A stretch of DNA of 38,851 nt from JAGXIT01 sp964393815 (GCA_964393815.1 CAYMUP010000007.1:1-38851), one strand, 5' to 3'; shown: positions 7,243-15,450, counted from the first letter of the stretch. Notes: generated by a model not told the origin, from the sequence alone. Program-made: numbers and translations.

Positions 7243-7363
7243 GGTCTGCCACAGACGAGTGCAGTGCAAGGCTTCGCCAAAGAAGCGCAGCGAACTGTAC
7301 TGTAGTACAGAGAGCGAGCATCTATTTGGCGATAACGCAGCAATGTGCCGTCTGTGGTAGACC
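7243..7363 (+). ncRNA. Structured 5' leader of rpmA
   Basis: Three nested helices fill the gap before rpmA. P1 pairs GGTCTGCCACAGACG (7243-7257) with CGTCTGTGGTAGACC (7349-7363), 14 of 15 positions. P2 pairs TCGCCAAA (7274-7281) with TTTGGCGA (7325-7332). P3 is CTGTAC (7295-7300) with GTACAG (7305-7310). No U-tract follows, so it is not a simple terminator. Position right before the ribosome binding site of a ribosomal protein gene suggests an autoregulatory leader; it matches no leader class I can name. Confidence 0.6.
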
Positions 7364-7382
7364 GCACATTTAGGAGCACACA

Positions 7383-7655
7383 ATGTCACACGTCAAAGCA
7401 GGCGGTACCAGCAAAAACACAAGAGACAGCCAAGGCCAGCGCCTCGGCGTCAAGCTTTTTGGCGGCCAAGTCGTCAAAACCGGTCAGGTCATCGTACGTC
7501 AGGTTGGCGCTAGCAAGCGCGCTGGGGACGGCACTAGCATGAGCCGCAATTTCACCATCCACGCAGCACGCGACGGCATCGTTAAGATGACGAGCCGCAA
7601 AGTCCGCACCTTTTCTGGGCGCTCAGTTCGCCGCACCGAAGTCACCGTCGAATAA
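7383..7655 (+). CDS. rpmA: 50S ribosomal protein L27
   Basis: Large-subunit protein whose N-terminal tail reaches the peptidyl-transferase centre. 90 aa, with the signature GGTSKNTRDSQGQRLGVKLFGGQVVKTGQVIVRQ. The C-terminal half (SRNFTIHAARDGIVKM...) is divergent but aligned with the normal GxDHTLFAxxDGxV region, and a basic extension RKVRTFSGRSVRRTEVTVE follows. The N-terminus starts directly at the functional tail, without a cleaved extension. AGGAG lies 6 nt before the ATG. Its usual partner rplU is not in the window. It is a lone plus-strand gene behind a structured leader. Confidence 0.96.
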   Translation: MSHVKAGGTSKNTRDSQGQRLGVKLFGGQVVKTGQVIVRQVGASKRAGDGTSMSRNFTIHAARDGIVKMTSRKVRTFSGRSVRRTEVTVE

Positions 7656-7683
7656 TCTATTTGGAGTTTTATTCTAAAGTTAT

Positions 7684-8622
7684 CTATACGTGTGACTCAC
7701 GCACGCTTTTTTCGAACTGTCTTAGTAGATCACCCTCTAGCTGATCCGGATTGTAGCGTGCCGCCATACCGACTGCCATTGCCCAAACCATTTCCGTCTG
7801 GTCTTTTGGCGTTTCCGACTTAGACTGAAGTTTATGTGCGAGCCAACCAACCTGTTCAATTGCTGTTTGGGCACGCCGAGGATCTTGGCTTGCAATTGCA
7901 CGCAGCGCATCTTCAAGTCCATTGCTAATAGCCTCTTTTGCTTTCTTACCAGTAACAGCTGGGAGTACCTCTGCTTCAAATACATCACGCGTGCGGTTTT
8001 CGTCAGCTACTACACCCATCAAAAGCGCTACTTCGGTACGCATATCATGCGTAGACTCGGTTTTTTTTGCGCCACGCAGCTCCTGGATTGCATTATCTAG
8101 TCTTACCCGCGCAAATCTCGAAGCCTCGTCAAGGTCACCTGCCTTTACTCTATCTGCTATACCACTCATGGTTTCACGGTGGATCTTGACTGCAGTCTGA
8201 CCCCTCTCTGCGGCGGCCCTTTTACGAAGCCCCTCAAGAGCTACAGTTGGCTCTGGCATGTTATTACCTTCAAAATAACCAGGTGCTTTGTTCTCGTCAG
8301 TCCGAGGCCGAACTGCCGTGCCAATATCATGCGTCAAGGCAACGTAATGGGTTGCTACTTCTTCGTCATTCGGATCTCTACCGACGACAACACCAAACGC
8401 CATCTGTCCCTCTACAAGTTCACTGAGAGCTGGGCCGCCAATCTTTCGAGCTAAAGCCTCTTGTTCGCTCGCTGCCCCTTCATGATCACCAGGGAACGCT
8501 AGTTGGTTCGCCTGATCGGGCGTCATTTCAGCCACGATTTGAAATGGTTTTGGCTTCAGTACATCCTCAAGTGGAGGTAGTTCTGGTCTTGATACTGCTG
8601 TTTTTTGCGTTTCTTGTGACAT
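7684..8622 (-). CDS. Hypothetical protein (accessory island gene 1)
   Basis: 312 aa, acidic, largely helical by eye, without membrane segments or a signal peptide. I recognise no family. Features: a Pro-rich N-terminal stretch (residues 12-28), AFGVVVGRDPNDEEVATHYVALTHD near residue 75, and a charged helical C-terminal half. It has its own consensus-like promoter (TTGACA/TAGCAT) and a 24-nt leader similar to that of the next gene. It converges with rpmA, with 28 bp between stop codons. Start at 8622 is the first ATG after the leader; an AGGAAAAC motif is upstream. Confidence 0.65.
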   Translation of the reverse strand: MSQETQKTAVSRPELPPLEDVLKPKPFQIVAEMTPDQANQLAFPGDHEGAASEQEALARKIGGPALSELVEGQMAFGVVVGRDPNDEEVATHYVALTHDIGTAVRPRTDENKAPGYFEGNNMPEPTVALEGLRKRAAAERGQTAVKIHRETMSGIADRVKAGDLDEASRFARVRLDNAIQELRGAKKTESTHDMRTEVALLMGVVADENRTRDVFEAEVLPAVTGKKAKEAISNGLEDALRAIASQDPRRAQTAIEQVGWLAHKLQSKSETPKDQTEMVWAMAVGMAARYNPDQLEGDLLRQFEKSVRESHV

Positions 8623-8646
8623 ATTTGTTTTGTTTTCCTAAATACC

Positions 8647-8675
8647 ATGCTAGCACAAGATTTATAAAATGTCAA
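8647..8675 (-). promoter_or_regulatory. Promoter of island gene 1
   Basis: Minus strand: TTGACA (8670-8675), 17-bp spacer ending TGTGC, TAGCAT (8647-8652). The 24-nt stretch from -10 to ATG contains TAGGAAAACAAAACAAA, close to the leader of the next gene upstream. Confidence 0.6.
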
Positions 8676-8687
8676 CTATAATTTAGA

Positions 8688-9620
8688 CTATAGATTAAGC
8701 TGCACTTCGTGCATAACAGCATTCTTCATCTGAGAATAAGCGTAAAACCGCTTCCCTGCTTCCCCCGCCAACGCTCTAACTGCGAAATCAGACTGCCTTG
8801 AGGCGTCTAGAACTGCGAGATAGCGAACTGCTTTTTCTTTCTCAAGAGTAAAACGCTTGAGTATAGACTCTCCACCCCCGTGGATCGAACCTATGAGTAG
8901 GTTTGCAGTGAGCACGTCTTTTCGCTGTGCTTTTTGTGCCGGATCACTAGTTGCATTAAGTAAGTCTAATGCCCGGCTTGCGACATCTTTCCAAGCTGTT
9001 TGTTGTGCGGTAGGATTTTGGTGGCGCTCGGCAACTTCACCAAAAATTTTTCTCCCCACCGTAAGAGTATCACGAATAATTGTTTGTCTTTTCTCGGGAG
9101 CGTTTATGGACCTAACAAGCTCCTGCCTCATCCCAAATATAACCCTAGCTGATTCTTTACTAATATGTTGAAATGGATCTCGAACGTATTTGTTTTGCGC
9201 TAATTCATGTAGAGATGTTGACCATAGTTCTTCATCCTCTTTTAAGACATATTTACTAGTTAAGACAGGGTCTAGGCTAGCGCCTAAGGCAGCTTGGTTT
9301 TCACCATAAGCATCATCGATCGTCTGCCCGAGCAGCAATACTTTATTTCCACTTATACCTCGCCAGGGTAGTAATTCCTTGGTAATCGCATCCGCTGTAG
9401 CAATTAGTAGATTTTGATGACCCTTTTCCACCAAGTCCTCTACTCGCCATTTTACTTTATCGGGTAGGAGGGGGTTCTCTAGGTTTAAACTCACCGCAAG
9501 ATGATAGTCCGCTAAGTTTTGTGGACTAAGGTTAGATATGTCACCTTTCACCCCAAAGTTATACTCTAGTTGCTGAGGTGAATTTTCAATTGGTATTGAG
9601 CTAGGAATACTTTCTGTCAT
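8688..9620 (-). CDS. Hypothetical protein (accessory island gene 2)
   Basis: 310 aa, soluble, helical and charged; no family recognised. Notable segments are WRGISGNKVLLLGQTIDDAYG near residue 88 and LHELAQNKYVRDPFQHISKES near 140. It is the same size as the next gene downstream and has the same promoter and leader layout, but I see no clear sequence similarity between the two proteins. Base composition is more AT-rich than the housekeeping genes around it, consistent with an acquired or fast-evolving gene. Confidence 0.62.
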   Translation of the reverse strand: MTESIPSSIPIENSPQQLEYNFGVKGDISNLSPQNLADYHLAVSLNLENPLLPDKVKWRVEDLVEKGHQNLLIATADAITKELLPWRGISGNKVLLLGQTIDDAYGENQAALGASLDPVLTSKYVLKEDEELWSTSLHELAQNKYVRDPFQHISKESARVIFGMRQELVRSINAPEKRQTIIRDTLTVGRKIFGEVAERHQNPTAQQTAWKDVASRALDLLNATSDPAQKAQRKDVLTANLLIGSIHGGGESILKRFTLEKEKAVRYLAVLDASRQSDFAVRALAGEAGKRFYAYSQMKNAVMHEVQLNL

Positions 9621-9644
9621 TTTTGTTTTGGATTCCTAGGTTTC

Positions 9645-9673
9645 ATAATAGCACAGGTTATGCTTTTTGTCAA
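9645..9673 (-). promoter_or_regulatory. Promoter of island gene 2
   Basis: Minus strand: TTGACA (9668-9673), 17-bp spacer ending TGTGC, TATTAT (9645-9650), then 24 nt to the ATG including TAGGAATCCAAAACAAAA. The spacer end, distance and leader words parallel the promoter at 8647-8675. Confidence 0.65.
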
Positions 9674-9720
9674 TGTAGTGTTTTGGACTTTAAAGCCAGA
9701 ACGTGCTATCTAAAAAATAT

Positions 9721-10458
9721 TTATTTACGTCGAATGCTATTTATAACACTTAGGAGAGATGCAGGATCGACAATGCCTTGGCCATAGTGCTCTGGTTTTA
9801 ACGAGTCAATGTGAGATTCTTGAGAGGGAGAAGTGGAGTATGTACCTAAAATAGTTCGATCAGGTAATGCAACCCTATACGAAAGACTTGCTTGATGAAG
9901 CTCATCTGGGAAGCCTCTACCCGCGCGCCCTACTGATATTGCACCATCAAAAGTTAAAGTCGCTGGCAGTACCTCAGTTAGAACGCGGTCATTTCCAATT
10001 ATACTAATGGGGCCATAGTGCGCAGTCCTATGATTATCAGGGTTAAAGAATTCTATTTCCCCGCCGTACAGTGGGCCTTTGGCAGCAACTGACGCCTCGA
10101 AACTAACGTAAGTTTGATGAGGAAGTGTAGTATCAAACCCCCCGTTGCCTTCTAGCCCTGTCCCCATATCCGCATTCGGCTTCTCATATCCGTTTATCAC
10201 TTGGCCCTTATACTCTTGTCTTGGAAATAGAGTTGAAGCAATTACCCATGGGCTTGTCGCTATTTTTTCAGGAGCTGTTTCAATCAACAAACCAAGGCCA
10301 GCGATAACTGCGGCGGCCTCTAGCTGCTTTGCCTCACTACTATATCGATAAGTTGATGGCTCAAAGCTATTAAGGGCATTATTTATAGCGCCAATCCGGG
10401 CCTCTCTAACATACTCGGGGGTGGAAGACGTTCCATGATGACGATGGAGTATACTCAT
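9721..10458 (-). CDS. Hypothetical protein (accessory island gene 3)
   Basis: 245 aa with no family I can name. The N-terminal third is helical with a hydrophobic stretch (AAAVIAGLGLLIETAP, residues 48-63) too weak to be a sure membrane helix. The rest is beta-rich with many Gly and aromatic residues (FDTTLPHQTYVSFEASVAAKGPLYGGEIEFFNP). No signal peptide. ATG 10458 lies 8 nt after a TATAAT box with a matched -35, so it should be leaderless, unlike its two island neighbours, which have 24-nt intervals. Confidence 0.62.
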   Translation of the reverse strand: MSILHRHHGTSSTPEYVREARIGAINNALNSFEPSTYRYSSEAKQLEAAAVIAGLGLLIETAPEKIATSPWVIASTLFPRQEYKGQVINGYEKPNADMGTGLEGNGGFDTTLPHQTYVSFEASVAAKGPLYGGEIEFFNPDNHRTAHYGPISIIGNDRVLTEVLPATLTFDGAISVGRAGRGFPDELHQASLSYRVALPDRTILGTYSTSPSQESHIDSLKPEHYGQGIVDPASLLSVINSIRRK

Positions 10459-10466
10459 AACGTGGT

Positions 10467-10495
10467 ATTATACTACTTTTTAAATAAAAAGTCAA
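10467..10495 (-). promoter_or_regulatory. Promoter of island gene 3 (leaderless)
   Basis: Minus strand TTGACT (10490-10495), 17-bp spacer, TATAAT (10467-10472), 8 nt, ATG. One of the strongest promoter matches in the window. Confidence 0.7.
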
Positions 10496-10541
10496 TAAAG
10501 ATACCGCACCTGTCCTGACTTATACCCACGGAAAGTATTAC

Positions 10542-10931
10542 TTAGGCCATGCCGAGGTGGAAGCGGATGCGGTCCATGACGTCGTTGATGACTACCTGTG
10601 ATTTGACTAAGTAGTCGTCAACACCGAGTGCCTGAGCACGTTGTTTGTCGCTGTCTTGGCTCAGTGCCGTTAGCATAATAACCTTGAGATTGGCTGTATC
10701 GGGGGTATTGCGCAATATATCGAGCACATCAAAACCACTGATTTTAGGCATCATGACATCAAGTAGCACGAGGTCTGGCTTGTACTCCCTCGCTGAAGCA
10801 AGAGCGTCCTCGCCATTTGCCACGCGGCGGCAATCAAAGTTCTCTGCCTCTAGGCGTATGGAGTATACGTTTGCTAGCGCATCGTCATCTTCGACGAGTA
10901 AGATTTTCTTCTTGTGTAGATTATCATCCAT
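10542..10931 (-). CDS. Stand-alone response regulator receiver (CheY-like)
   Basis: 129-aa receiver domain with all active-site residues: KKKILLVEDDDAL (acidic pair), PDLVLLDVMMPKISGFDVL (phospho-acceptor Asp), VIMLTALS (Thr) and DDYLVKSQ (Lys). There is no DNA-binding or other output domain, so it acts by protein contact or as a phosphorelay carrier. No partner kinase is adjacent. ATG 10931 was preferred over 10967 because it begins the conserved domain and lies 7 nt after a -10 box matched to TTGACT. It contrasts with the Glu-substituted receiver at 1191-1577. Confidence 0.9.
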   Translation of the reverse strand: MDDNLHKKKILLVEDDDALANVYSIRLEAENFDCRRVANGEDALASAREYKPDLVLLDVMMPKISGFDVLDILRNTPDTANLKVIMLTALSQDSDKQRAQALGVDDYLVKSQVVINDVMDRIRFHLGMA

Positions 10932-10938
10932 AATGCTT

Positions 10939-10967
10939 ATGGTACTTCGCCTGGGAATAAGAGTCAA
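10939..10967 (-). promoter_or_regulatory. Promoter of the response regulator (leaderless)
   Basis: Minus strand TTGACT (10962-10967), 17-bp spacer, TACCAT (10939-10944), 7 nt, ATG 10931. Confidence 0.6.
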
Positions 10968-10988
10968 GTTATGATCTGTTAGGCACCG

Positions 10989-12575
10989 CTATAGGGCAGC
11001 GGCAATGAGACCGACAAAGAGCGGATGCGGACGATTAGGTCGTGATTTAAACTCTGGGTGCGCCTGTGTTGCAACAAAAAATGGATGGTCTATCGCTTCT
11101 ATAACTTCTACGAGATTATTTTCTGTGTTGAGCCCACTAGCGCGAATACCCCATGTTTCGTACTGCTCCCGGTAGGCGTTATTGCACTCGCCCCGGTGAC
11201 GGTGACGCTCGACAATCTCAGTCTGGCCGTATAGTTTGTGTGCTAGGCTACCACTGGCTAGTTCACAGGTGTAGTCGCCGAGACGCATCGTCCCGCCAGT
11301 CTGCAGTTTTCCCTCTTGACCCGACATAGTGGTAATCACCTGGTCTTTTGCCTTGTCATCGAGCTCAAAGGTTGTGGCTCCCGTAAGACCGGCGTTACGA
11401 GCGGCAGCGATAACTCCCATTTGTAGGCCCAAACAAAGCCCAAGGTATGGTTTTTTGTGCTTCAAAGCATATTGTGCAGCTATAATCTTGCCCTCTAAGC
11501 CGCGCTGGCCAAATCCGCCCGGTACAAGCAGGCAGTCATACTTACTCAGTTCATCTGTGCTTTCCAGTTTGCTCGCGTCTATCCAAGTGATGTCAACTTC
11601 TGCACCAAGACTCCAGCCAGCAGCACGCAGTGCCTCAAAGACTGACATATACGTGTCGGTGTTGTCCATGTACTTGGCGATAAAACCCACGGTAACCTTT
11701 TTTGCTTGTTTGGCAGTTGCCCGCTTCACTACTTTGCGCCACTCGGTAAGATCTGGCTTTGCAACCTTAAAACCAAGTTTTTTGATAACTGCATCTGCGA
11801 TTCCCGTGTCTTCAAGCGTTAAAGGCACTTGGTAGATACTATCTGCGTTTGGCAGTAACGCAATTGCCTCGGGAGGCACCCCCGAAAAGAGACTAAGTTT
11901 TTCTTTGACCGAATTTGGCGCTGGTTTTTCACTGCGGCAAACCAAAATATCTGGCGCAATGCCAAGTCCACGCAGTTCACGCACTGAGTTTTGTGAGGGT
12001 TTCGTCTTAAACTCGTTACTAGCGCCCAAATATGGCATATACACCACATGCACATACGCGCAGTTTTCGAGTCCAACACGCACGCCAAGCTCACGGATTG
12101 CCTCAATAAAGCTGAGGGACTCGTAGTCGCCAACCGTACCACCGATCTCGACAATGTGCACATCAAACCCTTTGCCAGCGTCTTTGATCCAATCTTGAAT
12201 AGCATTTGTCAGGTGTGGAATGATCTGAACATCGTCACCCTCAAATTTGCCCGCCCGCTCATCTTGAATGAGTTTTAAAAGCACCCGACCACTCATAAGG
12301 CTACTTTTGGTGGTTAACTCTTGGTCAAGGAAACGCTCGTAGTGACCAAGGTCAAGATCTGTTTCGGCACCATCACGAGTAACAAAACACTCGCCGTGCT
12401 CACGAGGGTTAAGCAGGCCAGCATCAACATTGAGATAAGGGTCGCACTTTTGGATATTAACTTTAAGGCCACGGGCTTTCAAAAGATTACCCAGCGAAGC
12501 AGCGGTTATCCCCTTGCCTAGCCCCGACAAAACACCACCTGTTACAAACACAAACTTCGTTTGCTTCTCTGCCAC
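10989..12575 (-). CDS. pyrG: CTP synthase
   Basis: Converts UTP to CTP using ATP and glutamine; 528 aa, normal length. The synthetase domain has FVFVTGGVLSGLGKGITAASLG (P-loop), NVDAGLLNPREHGECFVTRDGAETDLDLGHYERF and IVEIGGTVGDYES. The glutaminase domain has LLVPGGFGQRGLEGKI, the nucleophile in YLGLCLGLQMG, and QAHPEFKSRPNRPHPLF with the His-Glu pair. NVDAGLLN replaces the common NVDPGTMS/N, a mild divergence. The start codon is GTG (12575), with AAGGGGAG about 10 nt upstream. One of very few nucleotide-biosynthesis genes here. Confidence 0.97.
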   Translation of the reverse strand: MAEKQTKFVFVTGGVLSGLGKGITAASLGNLLKARGLKVNIQKCDPYLNVDAGLLNPREHGECFVTRDGAETDLDLGHYERFLDQELTTKSSLMSGRVLLKLIQDERAGKFEGDDVQIIPHLTNAIQDWIKDAGKGFDVHIVEIGGTVGDYESLSFIEAIRELGVRVGLENCAYVHVVYMPYLGASNEFKTKPSQNSVRELRGLGIAPDILVCRSEKPAPNSVKEKLSLFSGVPPEAIALLPNADSIYQVPLTLEDTGIADAVIKKLGFKVAKPDLTEWRKVVKRATAKQAKKVTVGFIAKYMDNTDTYMSVFEALRAAGWSLGAEVDITWIDASKLESTDELSKYDCLLVPGGFGQRGLEGKIIAAQYALKHKKPYLGLCLGLQMGVIAAARNAGLTGATTFELDDKAKDQVITTMSGQEGKLQTGGTMRLGDYTCELASGSLAHKLYGQTEIVERHRHRGECNNAYREQYETWGIRASGLNTENNLVEVIEAIDHPFFVATQAHPEFKSRPNRPHPLFVGLIAAAL

Positions 12576-12653
12576 GTTTCCATACTCCCCTTTATCTGAC
12601 TCATGATACCCCGGATTTTACCTCGGCGCAACCTTTGACCAGTCTGCTTCAGG

Positions 12654-13874
12654 CTACTGCAATGCTGCTTCGGCGGCTTTGAGCTGGGTGTCGTTTGCGG
12701 CTTTGATATCTTCGTCGCTGATTTTGACTTCTTGATCAGGGGTAATGCCCTTTTTATCGATATTAGTGCCTTTTGGTGAGTACCATTTTGCAACGGTCAC
12801 CTTGAGCGAACTGCCGTCATCAAACGGGATCAGCTGCTGTACAACACCTTTACCGTAGCTCTTTTCGCCGATAATCTTGGCGCCAATCTGGTCACGTAGT
12901 GCGAGCGCCACGATCTCAGACGCCGAAGCACTCCCAGGGTTTATCAGCACCACTACCTCTGTGCCACCGAGGATTGGTTGCCCCTGCGTGTAATCGCTTG
13001 CGGTAACGGTGGTTCCCCGTTTTTGTTGCACAACGAGTGTATGGTCGCCAAGCCACAGGCTACTCAAATTGACTGCGGAGGTCACCTCCCCACCAGGGTT
13101 ATCACGGAGGTCAAGAATAACTTTTTGCACTCCAGCGTCTTTGAAGCCCTGAGCTGCTTTGGCGGCTAACTCATCGGTGTCGTCGCTGAACTGGCTTACC
13201 TGCAGGTAGCCAACATTGCCATCAAGAGTCTTAGAAGTGACGGTGGGAACATGGATGGTGTCCCGGGTGATGGTGAAATTAAGTTGCTCAGATTTATTGC
13301 GAACGATGGTGAGTTTTACCTGGGTGTCCTTTTTGCCTCGAATCTTGAGAACAGCGTCATTTGCACTCATACCAGCCGTAGATTTGTCGTCAACAGCAAT
13401 GATTATATCTTTGGCTTTTAGTCCTGCACGCTCAGCCGGCGAGCCATCTAGTGGCGCAACCACGACGATGTTACCGTCGGTGTCTTTTTCGAGTTTGGCC
13501 CCGACACCTGTGATCGTGCCCTGGAGGTCATTGTTGAACTGTTCTGCCTCGGTGGCTGAGAAAAATTCAGTGTATGGGTCTTTGGTACTCTGGGCGAGAC
13601 CGTGCTTAAGGCCATCGAGCACCTTTTCATTCGTGATCGTACCATCGTAGTTTGCCCGGAGCGCCTGATACACAGGGTCGAGTGATGAATAATCAATGGT
13701 AGATGAAAGTTGTTTATTTGCGACCTCTTGCTTACCCCAGCCAGCTGCTGTCAGCTTACCCTGGCCGCCGATCCATCCCAGTCCAAATAAGACTGCACCT
13801 CCGACAAGTAGCTGCCAGATAGGCATTTTTTTGGTTGGCTGGACATAGGTTATAGATGATGGTTGTTCTTGCAT
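12654..13874 (-). CDS. ctpA: C-terminal processing peptidase, S41 family
   Basis: Membrane-anchored periplasm-side serine protease of 406 aa. One N-terminal membrane segment (about residues 20-40) precedes a PDZ domain (GVGAKLEKDTDGNIVVVAPLDGSPAERAGLKAKDIIIAVDD) and the S41 core, with VILDLRDNPGGEV, the catalytic Ser in NPGSASASEIVALAL and Lys in GEKSYGKGVVQ. Family members cleave the C-termini of envelope proteins and regulate cell-wall hydrolases, which fits the nearby division and wall genes. ATG 13874 follows an extended -10 (TGCTATACT) by 9 nt. Confidence 0.95.
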   Translation of the reverse strand: MQEQPSSITYVQPTKKMPIWQLLVGGAVLFGLGWIGGQGKLTAAGWGKQEVANKQLSSTIDYSSLDPVYQALRANYDGTITNEKVLDGLKHGLAQSTKDPYTEFFSATEAEQFNNDLQGTITGVGAKLEKDTDGNIVVVAPLDGSPAERAGLKAKDIIIAVDDKSTAGMSANDAVLKIRGKKDTQVKLTIVRNKSEQLNFTITRDTIHVPTVTSKTLDGNVGYLQVSQFSDDTDELAAKAAQGFKDAGVQKVILDLRDNPGGEVTSAVNLSSLWLGDHTLVVQQKRGTTVTASDYTQGQPILGGTEVVVLINPGSASASEIVALALRDQIGAKIIGEKSYGKGVVQQLIPFDDGSSLKVTVAKWYSPKGTNIDKKGITPDQEVKISDEDIKAANDTQLKAAEAALQ

Positions 13875-13883
13875 ACGTGTGTC

Positions 13884-13889
13884 AGTATA
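13884..13889 (-). promoter_or_regulatory. ctpA promoter, extended -10
   Basis: Minus strand TGCTATACT, 9 nt before ATG 13874; the same extended -10 and distance occur at rseP. Confidence 0.5.
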
Positions 13890-13990
13890 GCATGAGCAAG
13901 TTCGCGGGCAGCCGAAAAATATTGCACTTTGAGTTTTAAATCAAGAGACAGATGAGTAAACTGCAGGTGATTACCCATTCCCCTGTAGCC

Positions 13991-14104
13991 TGTCACATTG
14001 GGATTATCCTGTGACATGTAACGATGTAATCTCACCGAAGTTCATTGACATTTATCGTTACAGGACAATTGCTAATCCATAGTGACACGTTACAGGTGAC
14101 ATGA
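13991..14104. repeat. Clustered inverted and direct repeats between ctpA and femX-like
   Basis: The roughly 300-bp gap between these divergent genes has no ORF of note. It holds TGTCACA (13991) with TGTGACA (14010) as an inverted pair, GTGACATGTAACG (14011-14023), TCGTTACAGGACA (14055-14067) and CGTTACAGGTGACATG (14088-14103). The words GTTACAGG and TGACATG recur in both orientations. This looks like a multi-site binding region for a DNA-binding protein. Confidence 0.45.
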
Positions 14105-14180
14105 ATAAATCTAGGCGATCATCTTTTCTTTGCGGTCACTTTAGAGACTAGTGTGGGTGGGTCAGGGCTGAAACATGCGC

Positions 14181-14186
14181 TACAAT
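14181..14186 (+). promoter_or_regulatory. femX-like promoter, -10 box (leaderless)
   Basis: TACAAT ending 9 nt before ATG 14196. No clear -35 box. Confidence 0.45.
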
Positions 14187-14195
14187 AGTTGCTAT

Positions 14196-15206
14196 ATGTC
14201 AGAGATAGTCGTTGAAGTTTGTGATGAGGCTGCGTACTCAGTAGCGCTCAGTGCTCTTGAAAACAAGCTGGTGGATTCTGTTTCTTTCTTGCAGGCACCA
14301 ATGTACGGACGTGTACAGGCAAAAAACGACAAAGAGATTTGTTACTTAGTTGGGCGAAACGGTGGCGAGACAGTACTAGCCGGGCTTGGCGTACGCTACG
14401 ACGCACCCGGCGGCATGAAGTATCTTTACTTCCCTTACGGGCCTATTGCGAGCCATAGTTCAGAAGATATATTTAGGAGCTTTAAAGCAACTGCTAAAAA
14501 AGTTGCTCGGGACCTACAATGCAGTTTTGTAAGAGTCGACAACGAACACTTTTTTGGCAACTTCGCCCACCCCACTTCGCCCAAAGTGGCACGCATGTCT
14601 AGCCTGCAACCAAGGAGTGAATGGTTACTGGCCATAGACGGCGAAGAAGAGGCAATCTGGATGACCATGCACAAACATGCTCGCTACAACGTACGCCTAG
14701 CTGAGCGTGCTCAGGCTGAATACAAAGTATATGCCCCCAGCAAAGTACCTATGGACGATTTCTACAGCCTAATTGAAACAACTGCTAGCCGAGATAGCTT
14801 CTCTATCTTTGACCGGACATATTACGAAGCCTACCTTGCAGCGATGACCCCCGATGAGGGCTTTGTGGCAATTACGTACATCGATAGTACTCCGGCAGCC
14901 GCGGCACTTTTTGTTATCCATGACAGTCAGATCCACTATGTATTTGCTGGATCGTCTGACGAGTACCGCAAAATTGCTCCGGCCTATTTCTTGCTCTGGG
15001 AGACAGTCAAGGTAGCCCGTGCCCGTGGCTGCACGCTCCTCAACTTCGGCGGCGTACAGGACGAGGTCAAAAAATTGCATCTACAAGGTGTCACGAGTTT
15101 TAAAAAACGATTCGGCGGCTACCAGCTTGACCATGCGTTGCCCGCTGACATTGTGTTAAGCCGCCTTCGCTACACTGCCCTCCGGGTCTATAAAACACTC
15201 CGCTAA
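14196..15206 (+). CDS. FemAB/FemX-family aminoacyltransferase (peptidoglycan bridge)
   Basis: 336-aa protein of the double-GNAT FemAB family, which adds amino acids from aminoacyl-tRNA to the lipid II stem peptide. Signatures: HKHARYNVRLAERAQ (middle), a GNAT-like strand-helix region (EGFVAITYIDSTPAAAALFVIHDSQIHYVFAGSSDEYRKIAPAYFLLWE), GCTLLNFGGVQDE and the typical end GVTSFKKRFGGYQLDHA. I preferred ATG 14196 to 14175 because a TACAAT box ends 9 nt before it. It is alone on the plus strand. Its role in wall cross-bridges fits the PcsB-like hydrolase and CtpA nearby; the amino acid added is unknown. Confidence 0.88.
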   Translation: MSEIVVEVCDEAAYSVALSALENKLVDSVSFLQAPMYGRVQAKNDKEICYLVGRNGGETVLAGLGVRYDAPGGMKYLYFPYGPIASHSSEDIFRSFKATAKKVARDLQCSFVRVDNEHFFGNFAHPTSPKVARMSSLQPRSEWLLAIDGEEEAIWMTMHKHARYNVRLAERAQAEYKVYAPSKVPMDDFYSLIETTASRDSFSIFDRTYYEAYLAAMTPDEGFVAITYIDSTPAAAALFVIHDSQIHYVFAGSSDEYRKIAPAYFLLWETVKVARARGCTLLNFGGVQDEVKKLHLQGVTSFKKRFGGYQLDHALPADIVLSRLRYTALRVYKTLR

Positions 15207-15214
15207 GCGGCTGT

Positions 15215-15262
15215 TTTCACCTGGGATCCACTTTTAACTTCGGTGCTCTTCACTTCATTTGG
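15215..15262 (+). repeat. Dispersed TTTCAC element, locus 4 (intergenic)
   Basis: TTTCACCTGGGAT (15215) and CTTCACTTCATTTGG (15248) are exactly 33 bp apart, just after the femX-like stop. The minus frame reads PNEVK-STEVKSG-SQVK, almost the same as the GlyRS extension, although no gene uses it: the frame is closed by a TAG upstream and a TAG downstream and has no start codon. Confidence 0.7.
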
Positions 15263-15314
15263 AAATTGGACATTGGATGTTAGATGCTAGACATTAGTTG
15301 CTGCGGGATTAAGT

Positions 15315-15439
15315 GGCACTCTGGAGACTGCCCGGTCCAACTGTTGTGGCACAGCACAATATTAGCAAAAATGCGTACTACGTTAGTGTTTTTGCATTGT
15401 GCTCGGTCACAACAGTTGCCGAGCAGTTGGAAGTGTGCC
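15315..15439. repeat. Long imperfect hairpin (about 125 nt)
   Basis: Arms pair over nearly their full length: GGCAC (15315) with GTGCC (15435), CAACTGTTGTG (15338-15348) with CACAACAGTTG (15408-15418), AGCACAAT (15353-15360) with ATTGTGCT (15396-15403), and GCAAAAA (15365-15371) with TTTTTGC (15389-15395). It could be a miniature inverted-repeat element or a structured RNA; no coding potential is seen. Confidence 0.6.
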
Positions 15440-15450
15440 GAGGTTTTTTG

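Noticed and set aside
11329..11835. 168-aa plus-strand ORF
   Set aside because: Antisense to pyrG; composition typical of a shadow frame.
13312..13327. TTTTACCTGGGTGTCC in ctpA as another repeat copy
   Set aside because: It differs at key positions, has no partner 33 bp away, and encodes a normal PDZ strand (QVKLTI).
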